From NCBI GenBank assembly GCA_905116865.2, contig CAJHNH020007556.1, positions 495,501 through 559,500 on the forward strand: a stretch of DNA of 64,000 bases, read 5' to 3'. The translations under genes were made by a program, and so were the position numbers. Under the pieces are notes generated by a model that was not told the DNA's origin, searched no databases, and saw only the letters and a program-made list of their open reading frames with translations. The DNA is from Candidula unifasciata (taxonomy: Eukaryota; Mollusca; Gastropoda; Stylommatophora; Geomitridae). Positions 10,909 to 20,595 of this stretch are shown piece by piece (positions within the stretch are counted from its first letter, which is position 1; each line of letters begins with the position of its first letter).

Positions 10909-13100
10909 TCTATATATATATAAAAATCAATGTTTGTGTGTTTGTTTGCCCCCTATAGACTCGGAAACTACTGAACCAATTTAGCTGAAATTTTCAGGAT
11001 ATGTTTGTTTTGATACCGGATGTTGAACCATCATGGTTTGAAATTCAACCTGTCACTGTTAGAGATAGGTGACCACAATTTAAGCCATAATATTTGAAAC
11101 TAATATTTATAATTTTAGTGATTTCTAATTATAGCCACGTTAGTAATTGCGCATGCGCCGCCATAGTCAGAACGCAAGGCTTCCGCCATTCGCAGGCGAG
11201 TTATGTGCAGCCAACGCCTTCTCTAATACATAGAGTAGGTCGAGGTACAGCAAACAAGACTATCTCTATATTTGCCACAATAACCATATTAAACATGATT
11301 TCTATTTTCTGTTTTTTTTTTCAAACAACCCCCTGATGGGGGGGGGGGGGGGGGGGGGGGGGTTAGGGGCAATCAAGGACTAGCTCGACGTCGGCGCAGA
11401 CATTGACTTCATTAACAGTGTTAGACACGTGCGATTTCTATTGTTGTGCCGTTTCATTAATATATCTGGAGTATCTGTCTACGAGAAAACAATTGCCTGC
11501 GGTTTTGAACTGTGTTTTAATCAGGACACAATAGTAGGGACACACATCTCTAATAGTTAAGTTCTCTTTTCGTTTATCCGATTAAGTGGCTGCTTGGTCG
11601 AATGGTTAGAACACTGGGTTCCTGTGCGGGAGAGCTGGGTTCGAATCCGCAGTAGTTTATTTTTTTTTTATACCCCGGACTAAAATAATATCCTCATCTA
11701 CTTTATCGTGGTGACAGCACTAGCCATGTTGCCTTAATATTAAAAAAAAAAAAAGAAAAGATTAGTAAATGGGTAAACCATCTGATAATTAAATTTGACC
11801 ATTTCGCATACTTATCATTGCATTTTTAAACTTTCCGATTGCATGGTTACGCTGAAATTTTATAGATTTTCATTTAGATTTAGTTATTTCATCTGCGTTG
11901 GAATTTTAAGCTGTGCTGTTTACCATGGCGTTCATTTCCTAATTATGGTGTTTTTTTTCCTGTGTTCATTTGCTTTTCAAGTGTTGTTTTTTTTCTCAAC
12001 TACTTCAATGAGGGAAAGAGTTGTCGGTGAATTTTGGGGGGGGGGGGGGGGGGGGGCAAACTATTTACTGAGAGAGCTTTAAGTCACAGTAACTGCTTTA
12101 CCCACTTAAAGTAGCAGCAGCAGTAATAGTTGTGGTTGGGCTGTTACACCATAGTGCTCTAATGTGAAGACCGCCGGTAAGGTTATGGCGTTCTTCTGTC
12201 GGCAAGTGAAATTATACATCCTAACCTGACCAGTCTGTGGCGACAGCACTAGCCATGCGGAACCAAATCTTCTGGCTCACGACTTTCTGTCTACTCTGAT
12301 GGTAACACAGATAGCAGTGACATTATTTTAGTAGTTGTACTGGTACTTGAAGGATGATGTGGTAAATATTACACTAGCCCCATTCACTACCTATTACAAT
12401 TCCTGCTCCCCATTTTAGTCGAGATGGACAGGGATGTCAATGTCAGTTACAGCAACAACAAAATATCGCCAGGTAATGATTTTCAAATATTTCGAAGAAG
12501 GAGAGAGCAGTAGTCGGTGGAAGAGGGGAGGGGAGGGGGGTAATGACTTAAATTTAAGAGAACTTAAAGAGCTTTACACGTGATTTTCAAGTTCTCATTA
12601 CCTAATTTGTTTATATTTTACTAACGCTACCTCCGCTTTTTTATTTTTTACGACTTACTTTGTTATTTACAAGTACAGTTGTAGCTTTACTTCCGTCTCC
12701 TATAAAAATACAAACAGCTTTAGCATGTGATAACCAAATAACCACTTTTGTTACCGTGCCAATAGCACCATTTAAACGACCACTAATATAAAGACACAAT
12801 TATATGGTGCGTGTTCTAAAGTTGGAAAACCAGACTATCTCTATATAAATGTGCAGAGAATGATTGTGACATTAACTATATTAGACAGGTGCGATTTCCA
12901 TTGTCTTTCTTTTCCAAAAACCTTTGATGAGGGAGAGGGTAGTAGGTGGATTTAGTTTTGGGGTGGGGGTGGGGTGGGAATCAAAGACTATCTCTATATC
13001 TGAGCAGACAATGATTGTATTAGACACGTGCGATTTCTATTTTCTTTAATTTCCATTTAGCCAAACTATGCCACAGCAACGCGTGGCCGGGTACAGCTAG
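10909..13100. mobile_element. Helitron-like element in the FAM136A intron
   Basis: Begins TCTATATATATA after an A and ends GGCCGGGTACAGCTAG before a T, so it shows 5' TC, 3' CTAG and A^T insertion. The 5' end continues with the CCCTATAGACTCGGAAACTA type of sequence common in animal Helitrons. It is about 2192 bp and non-autonomous, with no helicase or Rep frame. Inside are related segments carrying TAGACACGTGCGATTTC or a close variant (about 11424, 12883, 13022) and runs of G at 11337-11363 and 12037-12055. Confidence 0.72.
11583..11680 (+). mobile_element. tRNA-like SINE head inside the Helitron
   Basis: TGGTCGAATGGTTAGA resembles a Pol III A box, and GGTTCGAATCC matches the B box. The T-arm and acceptor stems do not pair, so this is not a working tRNA gene. 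A T-rich tail follows. Confidence 0.6.
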
Positions 13101-13439
13101 TAAATATATATATTTTAAAAAAAAAAAAACTTTAGAATGCAAATTTTTGTAGGGTGCCAATTCTAGCACAGTGTAATCTCAGAATACGAGTTTTTCAGGA
13201 TAAGAGCGCACAAATTTCTTTTGGCCCTAGAATATGAAGTACAATCCAGGATGTGAGCTGGGGAAACAAAAATTCTCAGCTTTACCCGACAGCATGTCAT
13301 TCAATTTTAAATAGATTAGGTCATGTTAACATTGCTGAAGGACTTCAGCCAGTCGACAAAGCACTTGATAAGAATGATAGATAGTAGCATCATGGTCAGA
13401 AGTAATCGCGTTTCTGCTGCCAGAAAGAAAAAAAAAAAA

Positions 13440-13570
13440 AAAAACAGTGCCAACTCCGACTTCGTAGGAGCTCCCATTTAGTCTACTCTTATGCCATGCT
13501 CAGAGGGGAAGCAATTTGTCTTATCTTGTTTTCCCAAAAATGGGGCCTTAAAACCAAGCCATCCAGCAAG
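13440..13570 (-). mobile_element. SINE-like family C 5' fragment, reverse
   Basis: CCGACTTCGTAGGAGCTCCC, TAGTCTACTCTTATGCCATG, TTTTCCCAAAAATGGGGCC. Lies just outside the FAM136A exon at 13645. Confidence 0.6.
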
Positions 13571-13644
13571 CCGGTCACTGAGTTATCACAGCTTCTGAAC
13601 TATAAGCACTTGAGTTAACATGAATTGTGAAATATGCAACCCAC

Positions 13645-13785
13645 CTGAAACAATTCAATTTCATTCTGAAGGTAAGTCTGAGCTCTGTTTACAGCAGTTG
13701 AGCAATTATCAATGCACCTCTGAACCTCATCTAAACTTGCACTCCTGTTCTCACAGCACTTGGCACTACAGCTGTACATATCATA
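13645..13785 (-). CDS. FAM136A: FAM136A internal exon
   Basis: 141 nt, phase 0 at both ends, acceptor TAAATTTCAG and donor GTGGGT on the minus strand. Reads YDMYSCSAKCCENRSASLDE, VQRCIDNCSTAVNRAQTYL, QNEIELFQ. Human FAM136A has MFRCSASCCEDSQASM, VHQCIERCHVPLAQAQALV, TSELEKFQ. CSAKC and CIDNC are the first pair of CX3C motifs. The first coding exon (about 30 codons) should lie at higher coordinates; I could not find it up to 20 kb. Confidence 0.95.
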
Positions 13786-14124
13786 CTGAAATTTACAAAC
13801 AAGAACAAATAATAGCAAAACATAACATTATGACTTTTAGGCTCTCCAAGCAGCTGTTTCCTTGTTTGTCTTTCTTCTTCTTCTTGAGTGATCTCTGCTC
13901 ATGCGCTTAATCCACTGGAGGTCATAAACTGGGATATCATCTCAAGGTGTTATCTCACTCTTGCAAGACATGTTCTGGAAACCGTTCAGCATGAAGACAC
14001 TAACAGACAGCTATTTACCTCATATCTAATTTATATGTGTGTCTGCTGAGTTTGAGGTGTCCTGTGTGTAAAGTGAAACACCGACTTGGTTAGTCAAGTT
14101 CCGGGAAGCCAAAGCCATTAAAAA

Positions 14125-14215
14125 AAAAAAAAAACTGGCTCAGTCAGGACTTGAACTCACAACTATTCGATCCCCAGGTGAGCACCTAGCCACTACATCT
14201 TGGACAAGGGCCTCA
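14125..14215 (-). mobile_element. SINE family B head fragment
   Basis: Reverse complement shows AGTGGCTAGGTGCTCACC and GAGTTCAAGTCCTGACTGAG, a tRNA-like head. Confidence 0.55.
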
Positions 14216-14811
14216 GGGCTTTATTTATCTTAAGGTCTCATCAAATCGAAATCCAGCTGACACAAAATCTCATTTACTCTTTAACTCCGCTCTCAGCGGT
14301 TATCAGTGTTTGGTTTATTTACGATGCATTATGTAGGCAGTCTACATTAATCCTTAGTTTTTGAGGTAAACAAAGCTTTTTTTATGACACTGAACAGTTT
14401 CTATATTTGAACTTTCAAAACAATATCACACTGCTTGAATTTCTGGACTATGCTTGAGAATAGGCTGGATACATTGCTGCAAACACTTGTCTTAACTGTA
14501 ACTCACAAAGCATGTTTAGACATGGCGGAGGCTGGTGTATGCTCCATGCAGAGTTGGAGCATCGCTTTAGAGCCGGGTAGTTAGCATGTTTGCTCCCTGG
14601 AAAATGCAGGTGTGTTAAGAAATAAACCAAGCAAACAGAATGGCTGGTTCTTTGGATTCCGGGAAAAATAGACTATATGCATGGTTTTTAGTTGTGGCCA
14701 ATTGTTTTGCTTCTCACAGACGGTGGTCATCGCATTTTCCCTAATTTGTAGACAAAGGATATAGTTGTGTCATCCAGCTACTTAGCTGAGTGTATGGCAC
14801 GACACAAACAA

Positions 14812-14950
14812 AGTCTTCAAAGTCAGAGTGCATATCTGCCTGAAAGATGAGAAACCAACATTCTGCATACAAATAAGCTAGATCTGTAAAACGGGTATAC
14901 ATAAACACTCAGGTTCTGGAACAAGACTAAAGTCTTGAGGTGGACAAAGT
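14812..14950 (+). mobile_element. SINE-like family C copy
   Basis: CATATCTGCCTGAAAGATGA, AAATAAGCTAGATCTGTAAA, CTCAGGTTCTGGAACAAGAC. Confidence 0.7.
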
Positions 14951-14997
14951 ACAAATTAATCAAATCAAATCAAACAACAAAAGTTTCGGCTCTCCTT

Positions 14998-15600
14998 GCA
15001 GATCCGGACGAGGGTTGGACGCGGGCTGGACGATTTAGTTCAGTTTAGTGGGAGTTCTCTCCCTTGGCCGCACTCAAAACAAGTAACGGAAAAAGTCACG
15101 AATCAAACAAGACAGTGAGGTCGACATCAGGGCTGCCAATGCTTGGGTGTGTTCCCCAGATCTGGGGTTTTTTTTTTGACACTGCGGGGATATTTGGGTT
15201 TTTTTTTTTTTTTTGCCGATCTGTATGCTTTAATGACCGATAAATTTGCGTGGTTAAGGGTAGGGGTAGGATTAGGGGTAGCGTTAGGGGTAGGGTTAGG
15301 TTTAGCGTTAGATGTGACAATTTTGACGATTGACGCCGTAGTTCTCTATAATCGCGCAGTCACATACACACTCAAACAGTCGACGGACGGTGGATGCTAC
15401 TGACACGGACAATTCGCCACCGATTGGGCACCAGCCGCCCGCTATTGGCGTCATATTTGGCAGAATTTCAGTAGCGCCACTCCCACAAGCATCAGATTGT
15501 CGGCCACTATTTCGACCTCCTACGTGAAAATTCCGCTCACTGTTTCGAGTCAAGGGAGAGAACTCCCACTAAACTGAACTAATGTACCCTCGGGATCTGC
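14998..15600. mobile_element. MITE-like element with 31-bp perfect inverted repeats
   Basis: 15036-15066 and 15551-15581 are exact reverse complements over 31 bp (core AGTGGGAGTTCTCTCCCTTG). Weaker inverted similarity (GCAGATCC...GAGGG) extends the ends to about 14998 and 15600. The interior has no transposase. It carries a telomere-like GGGTTAGG run and a CpG-rich right half. No target duplication is clear, so the outer limits are approximate. Confidence 0.7.
15245..15312 (+). repeat. Degenerate telomere-like repeat (TTAGGG variants)
   Basis: Contains GGGTAGGGGTAGGATTAGGG and further TTAGGGGTAGGGTTAGG-type units over about 68 bp. It lies in the middle of the inverted-repeat element, so it is interstitial and not a chromosome end. 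Confidence 0.65.
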
Positions 15601-16100
15601 TACAGTTTCGACAATTTGCGGTCTTTTCGGCAATTTCCGTTACCCGGAAACCGTTCAGAACTTGTTCGGGAAATCTCGGCTGGTTTCCGTATGGGTCCAA
15701 ATCTCTCATGAAATTTTGCCATTGGTGGGAATTTGGACCAGCTATAAATAGCTGAAAACAGCGTGGGGGAACCCGATTAACAGCGCATGTCTACGACAGC
15801 CGGACTCCTCTGTTTTTCTGTTAGTCATCAGTTTGATTGAAAATAGCGGTAAATTCGAGGTTGGCTTTAGGCCTTAAACATTACCAGTTGTGGTAATGCT
15901 AGTTACAGTTGAATTCTCCGTCCAATTTTACATTTGCATATTAAATTTTTTTTACCGACTCTGGCTGTTTAGATTTACAGTGACATTTTTTAGGCAATCG
16001 CATGCGGCTGAGTGAGCTGCGTCTCACTGCCTGCCATCTTGTCCAATGACAGTCCAATGTCAACAAAGCCGATACAGAACTGCGCAGTAGGTTGCGCAGT
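15380..16100. promoter_or_regulatory. CpG-richer stretch between divergent FAM136A and WDR34, with a TATA-like palindrome
   Basis: This is the most CpG-dense unique-looking DNA in the window. A near-palindrome at 15740-15753, AGCTATAAATAGCT, reads as a TATA box on both strands, and GTCCAATG occurs twice (about 16038 and 16051). FAM136A (minus) lies to the left and WDR34 (plus) to the right. A shared promoter is only an inference: neither first exon is found and part of the stretch is in the MITE. Confidence 0.25.
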
Positions 16101-16789
16101 CAAAAAACTTCTTGTTTGTGGGTCACAAGTTTTAGCGGCTGTTTCTTACATCTCATCTCCACAAAAACCTACATATCTCAGCTCAGAAATGACATACAAG
16201 CCTAAATGAGGTACCATTGGAAAGAGATTGTTTACAGCTATCTAACTGTGCTGGTTTTATTGGTGTAGAGGGCATTTTGAAAATTTGACTGAAGTAGCTA
16301 GTGAATGCAAAGAAGAAGAATTACACTCAACCTTTAAAAGAAAAGACCGACATACAAAGATTGCTACTCGCTGCCATAGGAATTATAATCTGTGAGTATT
16401 CTGTAATCATTTTGAATTTTCTTATGGATGATGAAATGCGATAAAATAAGTCAGTGTCGTTTACTAACGTGCATGTAATATTACAAAATTACATTACATT
16501 AACTTAATGTACAAAACGAAGGTTTGGTATATGATGATTTAGATCAACTTGGAAAAAAGAAAGGTGGTAACTATAATTTAAAACAAACAATAGGAAAGCG
16601 GCCAGTTTTCGCTGCGGTCTAGTAAGATACAGATTGTTTACAGAAGTAACCAACAAGCGCCAGCTGTGTTGAAATTTTCTATAATCATATGGTGTTTTTT
16701 TGTTGTGCCCCAATTGTAAAATTCAGTGATTGTTCAACTGTAAAATAATAATTTATTGCATTCTATTTGCTGATTTTCATTTATTGAAT
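15601..16789. other. No gene recognised between FAM136A and WDR34
   Basis: The first exons of both flanking genes are expected near here but none fits by homology. An open frame ending at a good donor (about 16390-16393, CTGTGAGT) has a compatible phase 2 but no sequence support. Confidence 0.4.
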
Positions 16790-17045
16790 TTGTAGCTTAT
16801 GCGTTGCGAACGCGCTTCGTAATTCCGTGGTGCCTGGTTCGATCCCAGCTGTGTACGGGTACGGTTTGTCTTGCGTGAGTTTCGACAGTGGTACCGGGTA
16901 CCGAGAGCAAGCCGTTTAGTTAAAAGTAAGCAGGGGCGAACAACTGAACGTAAATTTTGCCTATATAACCACAGCAGCCAAAAAATGCTGGGGTTGGTTC
17001 TGCAACATCCTATAAAGGATACGCAACTATTTAACTAACTTTAAT
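16790..17045 (+). mobile_element. SINE family A copy, longest
   Basis: Head GCCTGGTTCGATCCCAGCTG with a B-box-like GGTTCGATCC, body CGACAGTGGTACCGGGTACC, tail GGTTGGTTCTGCAACATCCT and GGATACGCAACTA. Confidence 0.82.
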
Positions 17046-17224
17046 TTAACTTATTTATTGAATGAATGATAAATGCAATATGTTTGCTTCATTCTGTCTA
17101 ATAATTCTGCATGCACAGTTGAATAGACTTTGACTAATGTAATGACATGCTAGTCTTTACGCTCTTTGTAAGTGAAGATAAACTTACTAAATATGGTTAG
17201 TAATTCCAAAATTATCATCATTAT

Positions 17225-17345
17225 GTGCCATGCCGGTAATTATACTGTCTTGTTTTGCCATCTCACACTATCATCAGGCTATGCAGGTATTTATCTCTTT
17301 GCCTTCCTCTTGCTCTCTTTCCAATCAGTCTTGCTAGTAGTTACT
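17225..17345 (-). mobile_element. LINE 3'-tail fragment
   Basis: Reverse-complement similarity to the plus-strand tail at 44110-44370: shared loss-of-frame sequence around AGCAAGGAGAAGGCAAA and the GGCAT-GCACAT end. Short and degenerate. Confidence 0.45.
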
Positions 17346-17625
17346 TCTTGCCATCCCCATGTGTTTTCCAGGGACCGATTGTGGGGAGAACAAGAACAAA
17401 GGCATGTCATAGAAGTCGACTAATAGGGAGCTTCCTTCTAAGTCGGAGTACATCTGCCTGAGAGGCAAGGAACCAACGGTATGCATGCAAACTAGTTAGA
17501 CCTGTGAAACAGATTGGCATGCAACACTCAGTTTCTGGAACAGGACTAGAGTCCAGAAGTGGACAAGCAACCAGAACTTTCCGTTGCAGTTGGCCGCCAG
17601 TGAACATGAAGAAGAAGCAGACTTC
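17345..17625 (+). mobile_element. SINE-like family C copy, long
   Basis: GATTGTGGGGAGAACAAGAA, GGGAGCTTCCTTCTAAGTCG, CTGCCTGAGAGGCAAGGAAC, TTTCTGGAACAGGACTAGAG, AGTGAACATGAAGAAGAAGC. Confidence 0.75.
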
Positions 17626-17899
17626 TTGCCAGTAGATACTAAGTTCTCCAGTTCCTTTCTTCTCCTAACATGTCCAAAAAACATTGACTGTCTACATCTA
17701 ACAAGTTTATGACTTTTATCTGTCTTCAGAGGACTGCTTCATTTGTTTTTCTAACCTTCCATGATATTCTTTGCTTGCTTCTCAGAAACCACATCTCTGC
17801 TGCTAGTAAATATTTTTCAGCTTGTTTGTTTATTGTCCACGTTTCACATAAGTTCTACATAACACTTCAACACTTTTCTCACTGCAATTGACAACATTT

Positions 17900-18450
17900 T
17901 ATTGGTGAGAATCTTTTACATTTTGTCAAAAGCCACCTTTGCCATAGCGATTCTTGTTATAATTTCTGCAAGGTATCTTGTATCAGATGTTATGACTGAT
18001 CCTAAATAGTTGCAGCTAATAACTTGCTTAAGAATTTTGCCTTTTGCATGTATTTCACACTTTGGCATTTTTTCCTTTTTGGTGATGACAATAATATTTG
18101 TGTACTTACAGACTAGTTTCTCACTGTGAAATATTACTGCATCCACTAAACACTGCAGATCTTCTTCATTGTCTGCATTTACTACTGTAACATCTGATAC
18201 TGTTGATGCTACATTCTCCCACATTTATTTCCATCAGTCTTTTAGTTGTTGCATAATATATTCACTATATAAGGAACAAACATCTGTTGCTCAATACATC
18301 CTTAAAAATTATTATCACGCTGCATTCTGCGGAAACAGAAAAGGTAGTGCTGCTGTTTGAAGACCAACTAGCTTAGCATTTTTAACATTCTTACTCTGTC
18401 AAAATCCTTTGTGTGATCAATAATGCAGAGATGAAAATCTTTATTCTTCT
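17900..18450 (-). pseudogene. LINE reverse transcriptase fragment
   Basis: Minus-strand translation gives a palm motif IIDHTKDFDRVRMLKML near 18400 and, downstream, NADNEEDLQCLVDAV, HSEKL, KKEKMPKCEIHAKGK, CNYLGSVITSD, EIITRIAMAKVAF. These are typical of non-LTR retrotransposon RT and thumb regions. Stops and gaps show it is dead. Confidence 0.8.
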
Positions 18451-18469
18451 TCTTCTTTTCGTTCACTAG

Positions 18470-18735
18470 CTGTACACTCAGGTGAAAGCTCTGGTTGTTC
18501 ATCCACTTCTGAACTGCAGTCCAGCTCCAGAACATAAGTGTTGCGTGTGCGTCAGTTTTACAGATCTGATTCACTTTAATGCAGACTGTTGTTTCCTTGC
18601 CTCTCAGGCAGATGCACTCCGACTTCAAAGGAAGCTCCTCAATTAGTCTACTCTTACGACATGCTTTTGGGGAGGCAGTGGGTCTATTCTTGTTTTCCCC
18701 ACAATGGGGCTCCAGAACCCACACAGGGGATTTGC
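18470..18735 (-). mobile_element. SINE-like family C copy, reverse
   Basis: CTGTACACTCAGGTGAAAGC, CTTGCCTCTCAGGCAGATGC, TTAGTCTACTCTTACGACAT, CCCACAATGGGGCTCC. Confidence 0.75.
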
Positions 18736-19004
18736 TTCTATTGAATTTATTGTTATTATTATTATTGTTCTTAGAGATATACAGCATTTGTAGTGCTCTT
18801 GCCTTCTATGAACCCACATTACTCTTTATCTATTTCTCCTTACGAGATACCAAGTTTGATTCCAGATGTGGTTAGTTCGGCAGTAACTAATTATTAATTA
18901 AATACAAAGTACACAGTGAAACCTCATTAACATAACTCGTTTCAGAAAAAACAAAAGGTTTATGTAGGAAAACAATTGGTCCAAGCAGGGATTATTATTA
19001 TTAT

Positions 19005-19205
19005 TATGTGAAATTAAGAATCAACATCACAGCACTCTGGATACACCTAAAAGCGCTCCGTCCCCATCTTCAACAGCAATCAAAGAGATCCAATTCCAAT
19101 GGTACCATTAACTGTTTGATTGAATATCCATCTCCCCCTTCCCTTGAGCGTTGGCCAGATCCCCTGGTAACTCCCCGCAGTGCCATTCTCCTTGGACCGC
19201 TATGA
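19005..19205 (-). mobile_element. LINE 3'-end copy (RNase H-type LINE)
   Basis: Same repeat as 27945-28150, 36665-36780 and 46275-46345. It contains GCGCTCCGTCCCCATCTTCA, the reverse complement of the C-terminal coding and tail region. It lies tail-out beside the oppositely oriented LINE fragment at 19310. Confidence 0.65.
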
Positions 19206-19309
19206 TAAAATATTGTAATTGTCGCCGGTTAGTACACATTTTTCTAAACTTTCATTTTTTCAATCCTGTGGAATTTGTGTTATTGGGATTTTACAGTAGT
19301 AAAATGGAA

Positions 19310-20460
19310 TATCATAACTTTTTTAAACTGAGCAAAATCCAGAACACTGGTCTCAGAATCACCACTGAAGGTACGAGAAACACACCAGTCAATGACAACT
19401 TCTGGCCTCCAGAGCTTGAGTCATCGAAGGGAGGAAGGGGTGCTTACCCTGACAGAAAATGTAAACGCACAAACAACTATCCCATGCACAGAACAGCAAA
19501 CAACTTAACAAACACAAAAAAACTGAAAAGACAAAGCTTTCACCATCTATCAACATTGTTCAGTGCTAAAAACATTGACATTCTTTTTTGAAGACCCTTC
19601 AACGTGGGAAATGATCCAGGCTTACAACAAAGACCTACAGCCTAACCATATATAGTCACAGCAACAATTCTGGGCATAGACAGAAAGGTTAAAGAATGTG
19701 ACTTAGTACTATATGCAAAAACCCTTGAACATGTCTACAACTCTTAACCAAAACTCGAACGGCTGCACAAAATGAAGAAACTGGTTAGGTCATCATGCTG
19801 CAAGATGGGACATCATGTGCCCGGGAAAACTCTCAACAGACTTCAAAGCAGAGCAGCAAGCAATTATTGGTGCATCCAAAGTGCTTGAGGAAAGAAAAAT
19901 TAAAAACAGCACAATTGTTTTCCTGTGTGACTGCATGTCAGTCTTTCAGGTGACCCAAAGGGATCCACGAGATAACATGGAGAGAGAATTGACCTGACGG
20001 CTAAACAAACTCAGAAAGCAATCAAATCTTTCTCCAGTGTGTCCTGGCTCACTGAGGCATACCAGGGAATGCGTTAGGGAACAGACTTGCAATAAGTGGA
20101 CCAGAGGAGAAAACATCCACAAGACCCCATCAGCAGACTCAACAGAAAGCAACATACAACAGTGTTCTGTCTAAGAAAGAGACACTGCATGCTCATAAAC
20201 CACATGCATACAATAAAGACTGTACAGTCCCCACAGTGCGCACATAATACGAGACTGTAAACACCTGAGCACATTTTGCAGGTTTGCACATTTTACCGTC
20301 AACTACGAAAAAAACCTGGTCTCAAGAGCAAAGTGTGCAGAAGGACCTACAACTGAGATGAGAGTTCATAAAGGTAACCCACCTGACACCCTGAATGCTT
20401 ATGTAAATTTTTTAGAAAGCATATTTTTTTTATATCATCATTTAACGTTTGCCTAGTAAT
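19310..20460 (+). pseudogene. Degenerate LINE: end of RT plus RNase H region
   Basis: Plus-strand frames read LSKIQNTGLRITTEGTRNTP (RT end), KKLKRQSFHHLSTLF, then an RNase H-like block DFKAEQQAIIGASKVLEERK, TIVFLCDCMSVFQV, RDPRDNMEREL, and a tail with IIRDCKHLSTFCRF. Several stops and frameshifts are present. It ends about 50 bp before a WDR34 exon. Confidence 0.75.
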
Positions 20461-20510
20461 TGTGACAAGATGAGCTGAATAATTTCTTTAGTTTATTCAA
20501 TCACTGACAG

Positions 20511-20595
20511 GTCAGTTGCTGATGGAGGCTGCCAGACTATGAACATTCAGTCAGAAAATGTTGAAGTTCAGTCTTATGAAGCCTATGACCAAGAG
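20511..20595 (+). CDS. DYNC2I2: WDR34 exon: N-terminal light-chain-binding tail, part 1
   Basis: 85 nt preceded by CACTGACAG and followed by the donor GTATAA. The first base completes a split codon, so the upstream exon must end in phase 2. The reading includes DGGCQTM and ends AYDQE in phase 0. The CQT triplet matches human KSCQT, a dynein light-chain contact region. The upstream flank is a degenerate LINE fragment ending near 20460. Confidence 0.85.

Noticed and set aside
11583..11660. Functional tRNA gene
   Set aside because: A and B boxes look right but T-arm and acceptor stems do not pair; best explained as a SINE head.
15245..15312. Chromosome end
   Set aside because: TTAGGG variants are degenerate, short and inside a mobile-looking inverted-repeat element with normal DNA on both sides.
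16270..16393. Open stretch ending at CTGTGAGT as a WDR34 first exon
   Set aside because: The phase is compatible but there is no ATG in frame after a stop and no resemblance to the WDR34 N-terminus.
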